Shown one piece after another: positions 40,401 through 52,400 of a stretch of DNA of 64,000 nucleotides. The position numbers and the translations under genes were made by a program. The DNA lies in assembly GCA_028554795.2 (NCBI GenBank), contig CM068838.1, forward strand, positions 86,742,944-86,806,943. The letters run 5' to 3'. Below the pieces are notes generated by a model. It was not told the origin of the DNA. It saw nothing but the letters and a program-made list of their open reading frames with translations, and did not search any database. The stretch comes from Sinohyriopsis cumingii. Its lineage: Eukaryota > Mollusca > Bivalvia > Unionida > Unionidae. The stretch's first letter is position 1. The number at the start of each line of letters is the position of its first letter.

Positions 40401-43400
40401 AAGGGTTAAGGATAGAAATAACAGTCTTACCATTGTTGACAGCTCTGACTTTCAGCCAGGCTGGTATTCCATCTGGCACCTGAAATGTGTGGTTGACCAT
40501 ACCTCTCGCTGGTTTCACTTCCCACTCCATTAGTCTGCAGTCCTGTGTGGTAACACCCAGACAAAGTTGAACCTCCATCAAGTCTGAGTGTGGATCACTG
40601 AAATGCATTACCAGCAAAATAATGTAAAATACTTTTACTCTTTAATGACTAAATATTTGTGTGCCATACGAAGAATATACCTATTACAAATATTATTCAT
40701 AACCATCATGTTCCAGATCAATCTAAAAAGAATGTATTTATGCCCAGGTAGAAGTCTGATGCATGCAAGGACTTTCTCTGATTTGTTAACCATGTGTTCC
40801 AAGAATGCTGTGTCTCACATCTGAATGGTATTATGATGTGGCAACTTTCTGGAAATCCATGTATATCAAGGTGCAAACTTTAGGTATTTAGTGATATTGC
40901 ATCGATTTCAGCTAAATAAAGCAACTAAGGTAGATGATGTATGACTTTCAGAAACCAAGTTTTTGAGTAAGCTATGTCTCTTTGATAAAAATTACCAATC
41001 AGAATCTGCTAGGTGTACACCCACTACATTGAATATCCACCTCTTCCAAGTTAACAAAGAATTGACCATGTCTTGTAAACTTACCAACCAGAATATGTTA
41101 GGTGTACACCCACTACATTGAAAATCCACCTCTTCCAAGTTAATAAAAAATTCAACATGTCTTTTGGCTTCCTTAACTCATTAACATTTTCACCTGAAAT
41201 GCAAGTAGGAAACACATTTTGGGGGCTATTTCTGAATACATCCTGATACATCGACTTTCAAGAGATTTTCCAATTGCCTAATGTCTAGTTGTGTTAGAAA
41301 CATTGTTTTTCACTGGGTTTTTTTGCTCACGCATGAGCTGAAGGGTAAAAGTTGGAGTTCTTTTTTGTTTGCTTAATGGACCCATCATTTTCGTATCAAG
41401 ACTACTCTTTATTCTAAATGCCCACCTTATCTACTTTTTGCAAAGGTTCACCTGCCTGTGTGCAGTTTAGACCAGCCTTCCTTACATCTGAGGCCAAAAA
41501 GTATAAAATCCGGACATAAAATCAAATTCCGACCATGGCTGAATTTTGGGTGAAAAAATGGGTTAAAAAAAAATACATTTTTCCATCTGTATTTTGTAGT
41601 GCAACTAGAACATCCAGATTACATGGTATTCTTGTAGAGCTACATCTGTCTACCTTTCTATAATACCACCCACTTTAGTGTATCATACATGACCTTGATG
41701 CTACAGAGCTCGGCAGTAGGCTACCACCTCCTGCCACATAAACGAGGCACCAGGGGTTAATAAGTCAAGCAATAAAAGTGCTAGTCATCTGCTTTCCAAG
41801 ATAAAGTCAGACAAGAGTGGTCTCCCCTTCAACAATGGATTCAGCACCAAATCCCATATAACAAGTGTGACTGACATGTGCAATCTTTTAGGATATAACT
41901 GCAGGAAGGACTTGGAACCATGTGCCCATATGATCAGATAAGCATTAATGAGGAAACATTTTATTTCAAAACTTGGTTTCTTCAACAAAATATGCTACTT
42001 GATGATAATAAATATATAGGAGAATAGATCAGAGGTAGAGGGCATTACAGCCCCTTACCCCAGAGTTTGGCCTTGACTCCTAACAAATATGAAACAGCTT
42101 CAATTGGCATGTGAGACTGGAGCTAAGCTTGGCACATAGAAACCTTTGTTCCAGAAAAAAGGCTGGTTTCATGACAAAGAAGAGCAATGTGAATTGCACA
42201 TGATACACATATCCAATTTGTAATAGTCCTCTATACAGACAACTACAATTATGTACAGAAACCTATTTTTCTTCTTTCTGGCAGAACTGATCATTTGACC
42301 TTTACCCTGATGACTCCTAAATAGGTTTCTTCCTTAAAGTGTAAGTCATGTACAAAGTTGGGCCATATAGCACTAATGTTGCGCAGAAACATTGTTTTTC
42401 CCTTTTCCCCATGTGACCTTGACATTTGACCTGAGGGTGGTATTGGGTGTTCAAACATTGATAGCAGTGCACTGAGGGTAGTATTGGGTGTTCAAACATT
42501 GATAGCAGTGCATGGAGGGCTGTATTGGGTGTTCACACATTGATAGCAGTGCAGTGAGGGTGGTATTTCCAGAGTCCAGCAACGAGGAATGAATTGCCTA
42601 CTGAACTTTGACATAAAGACACAGTGAGCTCATTAAGAGTGCTCTTAAAACTCACCTATTTCGACTGCCGTAACAGACTTAAAGACCTAATAATGTTTCC
42701 TTACCTTAGATATTTTCAGCATGTTTTATGTTTTCTAATTTCATGGTGTTTGTTTTTCGTAATCATATCATTATATATGTTTTGTGTTGTTTGTTTTTAG
42801 GTGTTGTCTGATGTTGTAAAGCGCTTAGAGCTTCTAAAGACTAGGCACGATACAAAGTCCTCATTATTATTATTATTACTGGGTGCTCAAACAGTGACAG
42901 CAGTACACTGAGGGCTGTATTGAGTGTTTAACTCATTCAGCCCTGATCCCGTCTGTAGGCATGATCCGGTTTCTGCATTCATTGGCCGATCCTGCCTGTA
43001 GTTGTGGATTGTTTACTGCATTCAATGGCCGATCCTATCTCCAGGCATGATGAATGTGTGTTAGATACAATGTCTCTGATTGGTTATAAATGTTTTTCTT
43101 CCAAGAACTAAACAACTATTAAAGCAATCAGAAATGATTTTACTTTCATTTGTGGTAATTTCAATTGTTCAGAAGCCAAGGGTTACTGTTTGAGAGCAGT
43201 TTCATTACACATAGGAGTGATTTTTGATGAGAGCAAAAATGAGGAGTTTCTTGGGTTTGATCTTGAAAATACTGAGCAAGCTGAGGAAAGATATATTTGG
43301 CAGTTGGATATTTTGCGAGATTTAGATTCGGACATAGAAGTTTCTGAGATTGAATCATCAGAAGGTGAGGATGCTGACAGCGATGATGATAGAGTTCTTG

Positions 43401-46400
43401 TGGATAAACGATGCATGTAATTTTGTAAATATACATAGTCATTCGTTGATTTGGACAAATACTGAATGGATATCAGAGCTATCAGATGAACCATAATGTA
43501 GACATCCTGACACAGAAGAACTTCACAGGTTATTCTCAAAGTTGGAAAAATGTAGGTGTACAGTTGATCCCACTTCAGACTGAAGTCATCAATGCACTCT
43601 GGTCTAGAACTGGAGAGACATAAAGTGGTAGCTTGATGATCAACCTCAGTGCAAACAAGTCAATCTTGACCTCTCCCATAGTAGAAAAAGTCTCTGCTAC
43701 CATCTTTTGAAGAGACCATTCTGTGAGGACTACCCAACCCTTTCTGGACAAGCTGTCTGACAGGATGATTCTCTTGCCTGGAATGTGGCAGACTCTAAGA
43801 GTGATCCCTTGGAAGCTGTCTACATGAGGAGGTTCCAGACACTGGACATGGATCAGAAACTTAGCCACAAGCTCGGGTGGTAACACATTTTGGATCCTAA
43901 AGAATCTGAGCTGCCAAGGAGGTCCTGTGAGGTCTCCAGTTTGCTAGTAATTTAAACTGGAGAGGCCTTATGTGAAGTCTTCCTAGATGAACTAGATCTG
44001 CTGCATATCTTCAGGATCACCCAGGCAAGAGAGTTAAAGGTGAATAGCAATGAAGTCTTCTCCCAGGAAAGAGAGGTAAAGGTGAATAGCAATGAAGTCT
44101 TCTCAAACGCTCCCAATATAAGCATCAGTATTTGTGTGATCCTATTGAGGGGAGGTTGAGGTTGAACTGTCCCTTTATTTGTGAAGAATTTTATCCCCAC
44201 ATAAAAAATGATCAGACTTCTATTTGTCACTATCTTTCAACAGAGAAAGGTACATCTGAGAACACATTTATCAACCAATCAAAATACTCGACACAAACTT
44301 TTAATGATTTTAAATAAGTGGGAAAGATTGATATGTGTTTGAAATTGTTCCCATTTCTTCAAAACCAGGAAGAACTGTGGTGGTGGTCGGGGGTTATTAT
44401 CCAGGTTTCTTTCAAGGAGGTCGACTTGGGCAAGGACCAAAATCTGATGTTTAGTGATCTGTAGATTAAGCTAAGTGCTATATGATCAGGACTAGATGAT
44501 TGGTAATCAATACCCAGTGCCTGGTCGGATGGCCTGAAACCCATGACATATGGCTGGTATTTTTTACCCTTTCCAGTACCTGGTACTTCTGGTAGGCACA
44601 AGGCACCTGATTAACTTGCCATATGATGATATTAGAAAAAATATGAAGTATACTATATTTGTCAACAGTCATAATACTGACAGAGTGAAAACAAGTAAGA
44701 AAATAGATGATGTGTGCTTTCTTGTGGTAAGAAAACCCTGAAGAATCACTGAAACTGTTTAAAAGGCAAAAAATGGAAGGTGTTTGTGAGGATCACTAAG
44801 CATGAGTGTTAAAAGTAACAGACAGTTGATGGGATATAGTGTTAATTCTCCAAAACATGGGGAGATAACTCTAACATCAATGCTGTCTGGCGAGCACACT
44901 AACATTACTTTAAGTACACAGAAAACGTTAAAAAAAACTCACCTGGCATTGTAGTTTGCCTCAATAAGGAATGTTTCCTCATCATACTTGATATTATACA
45001 CCTCATACATAAATGGCGGTGACGTGTCTACGATGTATGGAGTCGAATGACAGATGGATGTACCCAATGGTCCTCCATATTCAACTCGATTAAGTGCTCG
45101 GACTGTGACATAATGCTTGCCATCTAACAAAATAAAGAAAAATACATAGAGTATATATTACACAATTTGAAGTTTTTTTAATAATATTTCAGTTTCTTTT
45201 TACTTTCAATGATTAGATAAAATGATTTTAAACTTGTGTAATTTCCAAAATAAAGCATGGGACAGATATGAAATGTTTCATGAGTAACAGAGAGATAGAT
45301 AGATTGAAGAGCAGGTAGCTAGGAAAGCAAACAGGTAGATAGACTGATACTTGAGAGTTTGTGAGTGTACATCTAACACGTGTCCACTGGCTGGGGTCAT
45401 GGAAGTGAATGAGTGCCATGATGGAGAGGTTACAATGAATATACAGGTTGTAAATAGATCAATCGGTATCGAGCTAGACGGACAGACCACTACTGACCAA
45501 GCAAAACCAGACAAGCAAAAGACTATATCTGCAAGTCTGATCATGGAAACATTGGTTACAAAACAAAAGATGGAGGCAGTTGGAAAATTCACAAAGGTAG
45601 TAAACAGACAGGTAGATAGACATCTAACTAACTAGAGAGATGGAAAACAAGACATGCACAAGATTGTACCTGAAAGCTTGAGAGGGTAGATCTGTCCACT
45701 ATGGGTCCACTGGCTAGGATCCAGGAGGTGCTTGTGGGGGTCATGATAGGGGTGTAACAATTCTTCACATACAGCATAACCAACTGTCCAGGAATAGCCA
45801 TGAATACCAGTCTCCTTGTCATGAATTCCATCCCAGTTGGCTGAAAAACCAATATTTGATGAAGTTTAAACCATTTTTAAACTGTTGCATGTCCCCACTG
45901 ATATAAATTTGTATTGATACCTAAAGTCAATCCATTCACATACTTTCTTTGTACAGTTTTAAATACTGATATATGAAAACTTACAGCATATTGGGGGTGG
46001 GGAATATTTTTACAAACATGTTGAATAGTATGAACTATAATACAGTATGTATCATAACATTAATGAATTTATGGTGTGTGTGTGTGCCTGTATATATTTG
46101 GATTTTTAATGTGGCTTTAACAATTTTTCATACTGTTATGATGTAAGCAGTGTGGCAGTTTATAGTGATGTCTAGCACTGGGAACTCATGCTGCAGACAT
46201 GTAGCATGATGTCCCACCCAGTCACGTTATCCTGACACCAGGCCGAACTGCCTTAAAACTAACCTCTTAAGGCTGAATGCCTGGCAAGGAAGATATTAGT
46301 ACCATTTTTGTAAGTCTTTGATATGACTTGGCCAGATTTGCACCTGCAACATCCTGCATCCAAGACAGATGCTCTAACCACTAGGCCACCGAAGCAGTAA

Positions 46401-49400
46401 TGAATTTGTGAAATTTTTATATGACCACAATGTTCAGAGTCATAACCAATCAGATTTCAATCAAGTCAGTCCTGCAAAGCTGCACCAATGGTTAATATGA
46501 CACTGCTGGCTTCAGATGAAGGAAAGTGGGGGCTTTACGGTTAATTTTTTAACAGTGTTTATTATTTTGATAGAAATCATTTGCTTTAAATGACAGATTT
46601 CCAAAAGTGACTCTCAAATGGGTACATATCTGAGTAGTAAAAGAATAAAATGTGCTGTGCCACAAGGATGAATACTCTGGTCAACTCTACTTATTCTTTT
46701 ATAAACAATATTCCCAATAAGACTAAAAAGACAATATCATGAACTTGTCTGTGGAGGCCTTGCTCATAATTGTACTAATCCAAGACCTTAATGATTTAAG
46801 CATCTTGATGAAGACTGATCAACACATCAACTCCATGAAAGTTTCTGTGATTTAGATTTTTAACATAGCTTTAAACAAAATTTCAGTCATATTGCTACAG
46901 TGTCTGCAGTGCGGCAGTTTATAGTGATTTCTAACACTGGGGCATCATGCCGCAGACACGTAGCATGATGTCCCACCCAGTCACATTATCCTGACACTAT
47001 GCCGACCAGTCCTAATACTAACCTCTTAATGCTGAGTACCTAGCGAGGCAGATTAAGTGTCATATTTTTAATCTTTGGTATGACTTGGCAGGGGTTCAAA
47101 CATATGACCTCCCACATCCGTTTTCATGAAAGATCTTCATTATACATCTATAGACAAATGTGAAAATGCGGTTACCTATCCTGTCTGCTAAAGTGTGTAG
47201 CTGCATACTTAGAACTTCAGGAAAGTACATAGAATGAGCAATGAACTAAAGCTTTTATTGCTTGTGATGGTGCACACATGTAAATGCATGTGTTCACATG
47301 CCTATGTGTTGGAATAATGTTATCAGTTAACTTAGATGCTCGTGTTTTTCGTAGATTTTGTTTTTTTCATAATTGGATTGGTGTTGGTTTGTTTAAAATG
47401 AATACAAGTGGATTGGTAGCCCTCTAGTCTATGTCAGTGAATGAATACATGATAAGGTAAACTAGCTATACATGTATAGAGAAGAACATTTTTTTATAAT
47501 AAACTGTCCTGTTTTCAGCATATATATGAAACAAAATACATTATGGAAATTGTGATTCTGTAAGATATCTGTGTAAAAGGATTGTGGTGTTGACTGTTGT
47601 GTACCAGTGCCTCTGCTGTTCAAAAAGACAGCACCCATAGTAAAAGTGTAGTGTACATGCAACGTGCATTGCACAGGACAATATAACTAAAGGTTAGTAC
47701 CTCTTTAGTATGTGAATGCACACTTACATTTCTATCACTGATTCATTCTGAGACAGAAAGAAAATATTAACAAAATGATCATAATCAAGACACAACTGGA
47801 ATACTCTGTATAAGATTTCATTATTTTTTATGCACTAATGGTGGGTGTTACAATGTCTTGCACAAATTTTCCACACTCTTGAAGACTCATTGGCCATGGA
47901 TATTGGCAACACACCATGCATCAGTCTGAAATTTTAGATCTTCTCTATGACCTTTTAAACATGTATCCACATATTAATGCAATTTTTAGTCTTTTGTACA
48001 TCACGCTTGAATTTATTATAGCTTTTACATGTTACTTTTAAAGGGGTGAATGGTGAGATCTATACTTTTTGGGGTGGTTTGGTCTGATATCAATATCACT
48101 TATCTGCCATAATGGCATCCCCTTCCTCACATAGGTCCAAAATGCCACACAAGGTAGTAATTTGCTTATCTCACTAATTTGCACAAGTTTATCCAAATTT
48201 TAAGTAATTCTGGGACTGATGTGAACCTGTGCAAGGTAGCCTGTTGTACATAACTTGACTTATTACTGTGATTGGAACCAATTCAACAATGGATTTATTT
48301 TCTTGGCATTTTAATAGTCAAACAGATCAACTCCTGGGCTGTATGTCATGAAATCAATTCATGCCAGAAGTTGGTTTCACAGGCTCTTTCAATATAAATG
48401 AGTGCTGCCCTAAGGGCAGACAAATCATGTCTTCACATTCATTTATATTTTAAGTCTCCTCAAAGTAAGATCAAAATAAGACCTTTAAAAGTGGTGACAT
48501 GCTCAGAAAAATCTAATTCCATGATCACCTCATTAATATTTGTGGGTCCTGCTAACTTTCCAATTGTCCAATATCTATATAAAAAAATCTGCCTTCCTGA
48601 GTGTTCACAAGTTCAACCAATCAAATAAAAGATTACCACATTAATATGAACATATCTTGCTTGTTATCAAACCCATGCATGATGTTGATAACCCATGCAT
48701 GATCTTGATAACCCATACATGATCTTTATAACATATGCCAATATTTCGAGTTTGATTGTTGTGTTTGCTATGCCTCAGCTATAAAGTCATGCATAAGCTA
48801 TGATATTACCACAGCCATGTGTTTGATGTCTAAAGATTGCCGCAGACTAGTGTTAATCTCTTATACAAGGTAACCAGCCAGCCAGTAATCTTGAATCGGT
48901 GAAGGCGAATGCTCACATCATTTGACAAAGGCTTGCCAATCACACCTATGTGTTACAGCTTAGTCCTGAGATCAGAGGGAAGCCTGTAGGGTGAATAATG
49001 CATGTTCTTATCTGTACCCAAGCTGACAGACAGCGTGAAGGACATTGTCCACTAAGTCTGATTGGTTCACAGCTTGAAAAATCAAGTGTGATCACAACTC
49101 CGATCCGAAGGATAACTTTCAGCACTTGTAAATGAAATGTTAGTTTTGCCTGGGAAGATTATTAAGCTATAGAGTTACTCCAAGAGAGCCACTCGTAATT
49201 TGGTGGCAAAACCTAGAGGTAGATTCTAAGGGAAGAAAAAGCTTCGAAAAGGTCAGTAAGTTGTTTGCTTGTTTTATTTCAGAATATTATGGCGTCATAA
49301 TTGTAATTATTTGTAGTATGTATACTTAATTACTAGCATTGTTTAGTATGTAGAACTACCTTTGTCGTGTTTCATTTACATGCATATTTGAGAAATGGGC

Positions 49401-52400
49401 TTGAGTATTACATAGAGAATTATGCAGATATAGAGAATTATGCAGATTGTTAGATTGTGGTCAGAATTAATTTTGTAATTTGCTATTAGGTTACTTCATA
49501 GTAAACTAGTGCATTTATTAATCTGTTATGTTAGAATTTACACATGCTTGAATTGTGAATTTGGAATGGTTGATGTATGTAAGATTAGTTACTATGGACG
49601 TATGAACATATCAGAGCATGGATATTTGAATATTTTTGTGCTCTGTATGTGTAATGTAAAGAAATGCATCTGATTATTGTGATATTGTTTAGTATAACAG
49701 GATTAGGAATATGTATTGATGTGAAAGAATTTATTGATGTGTGTATAAGAAGTAATTGATACTGTGTTGTATTATGACATTTGTTTTACCATAGAAGAAT
49801 GTATGGGTATCTTGAAGTGAATGAATGCATGACCAACGCAATTTAATAGCCGTTATCTGATGATTGTGTGTTTTGTGAGGTGAGAGGGCTAAAGGAAAAG
49901 ATTGTACTGTCTTTGTGTTTTCAGTCAATGGAAGTCTAGTTGGTGGAGAGAAGGTGGATGAGGAGGAAAAGGAGTCTGGAGGAGAAAGTGGAGGAGGAGG
50001 AGGAGTATAGAGAAGTCAACAAGGAGGAGAAGGAATCTGGAGAAAGTTGGGGAGGAAAAGGAGAAGGAATTGGGGGAGATAGAAGAGAGGATAATACCAC
50101 AGATGAGTAGAAATATGCACCTATACCAGATATTTCTCTTTCTGTCATGGTATTGCTTTTCGCAAGTTTAACCATCTTACTTTGCTTTGTAAGCATGCCT
50201 ACAATTGTACAAAGGTAGCAATTTAGAGAGCTTCAAGGCATATTAGCTCTGTTTCATAACTAATCCAGTTGTCCTCATTAAATAAAGTCTGTATTATTAT
50301 TAATATTATTATTATTATTACTGAATTGATAAAAAATTTGTACAGCAAATATAGCAATTTTACTACATTTGTTGAAATTCAATGATACTAAATTATTATT
50401 ATTTGCATCTAATTATCAATAAAAGAATAATTTTCCCCATTTTGGTTGACTTGTCAGACATCCCTCAAACATAGGACTGCTGGTAATGTTACCTGAAATG
50501 TAGGTATTAATCTGAGTGTACAAGAGATCTTTCATTGGCACTCCTCCATTGAAAACAGTCTGGGAACCAGGGCCATCTACAATAACTCTGAAATAAAATG
50601 ACATATATAGTAATCATGCATGTTGGGCAACAAAATGCTTCTTGACTTTGTTGTACACCATTCTCATTTCAGTTAGAGTAAAGTTAGAATTCAGTATAAA
50701 ATCTAGTAAAATTCAGAACAAAATATGACAAAATTCAAATTCTGAAATTTGTCTTTCATCTATTTATGGAATTTAGATGAAGACATAATTCAGAACATGG
50801 CAATAAATGGGTATGATAAGATTCAAAAAACTATTTAAGGATATCACAACAAAATCTGAATGAATTTCAGCCATTTTCAAACAAATCTGGCAATAAGTAA
50901 GAATTTAAGGGTAATGAGGAATATATCATACAAATAATTAAGAAGATACACTCAATGGGACTGATGCTATACCATGTAAAATTAGAATACAAGATCATTT
51001 GTTTTTGTTTTTTTATACTGCTTCATGTTGAAACCATCTCTCACATTCTTGAGCATTAAGATTTTCAAATCAGTGAAAATTCCATGCCAATATAACTCTG
51101 TTCAGGAGAAGTAGTGAAATGGCTGGTGTGGTGGCCATGTTGGATGTCATATCAGAACCAGTTTCATTTAGGACAAACTAGACATCATAAAAAAGACTTT
51201 CAGTGGATCCAAAGAGGAAAAGAAATAATAACAAGATTTTCATGATGGTGACCATACTTGATGTACTGTGGTGGCCATACTGGATGTCCAAGCTGAACCT
51301 TTTCATTTAGGACCAATTAGACATCATAAGAATTCTTCTGGTGAAAACACCATGTCAACATGGCTTTCCTATCAGGAGGAATAGTGACAACAAGATCTTC
51401 AAGATGGATGACAATGTCAGTCACACTGGACATCAGATCATCCCAATTTTCATTTATACCCAACTAGCCTTCATGAGAAGTCTTTAAGCGAAAACTCTAT
51501 CCTGATATGACCATCTGTTCAGGAATAGCAATAACAAGGTTTTAAAGATGGCTGCTGTGGCAGCCACATTGGATATCTGTGTATCACCACTTTCATTTAG
51601 GAACATTTAGACTTTTGGATAAAATTCAATGTGTGTGTACATTTTCACATTAATCCTAGAACTAGTTTAGGAGGAGAAGCAATAACAAACTTGTGCTAAT
51701 AGCTGGATGGATGTCAGATGACAGTAGTCTGACGAGAACAATGGATGACAGACAACAGGCCATCCCACAAGTTCTTCTAATTTATTTATAACCCACTTAG
51801 CTAAAAATGAATTGTACCAAAATATCTACAATAAAGCATAATAATATGACCCTAGGATGTTTTTTATTGGCATATGCACATGCAAGTATATGATTAGGTT
51901 TGGTATTTTATGGTATGGAATACCATTAGTTACTTAGTGCCTAGATAATTCTAAACAAATAGTTAGGTTTGGTATTTTATGGCATGGAATACCATTAGTT
52001 ACACAGTGCCTTGGTAATTCTAATAAAAACTTTGGTAGCCAATCCCAGCTGATCCGGTGGTAGGATTCAAGCCTGAACCCTTAGCTTGCTAGTCTGGCAT
52101 GCTAACCACTAAGCCACCACTGCCTCTATTTGTTGGTTCTTATACAAGGATAGAGCAACTTATCTTCTATCATTATTTATGGATTTGATCTCTAATGCCA
52201 TCATGTACACAATGTTAGAAATGGCCAATCCAGGATACTGCAGCATCCTCCATCTGAAGCACAGACCGATACATAGACACTGTGATTGCTACTTCCTTTT
52301 TTTTTCTTACTGGAGGAATACGAAAAGAAAAAGAACCAAAATGAAAAAAAGCAACGACCAATTACCTTTTGCTCTGCACCCACATAATAAGATTCTTTTT

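Noticed and set aside
49150..49270. LTR retrotransposon primer-binding site (TTTGGTGGC near 49198)
   Set aside because: No matching long terminal repeat or gag/pol remnant is found on either side.
49930..50196. Ser/Pro-rich minus-strand frame
   Set aside because: Translation of a low-complexity GGA-rich purine tract.
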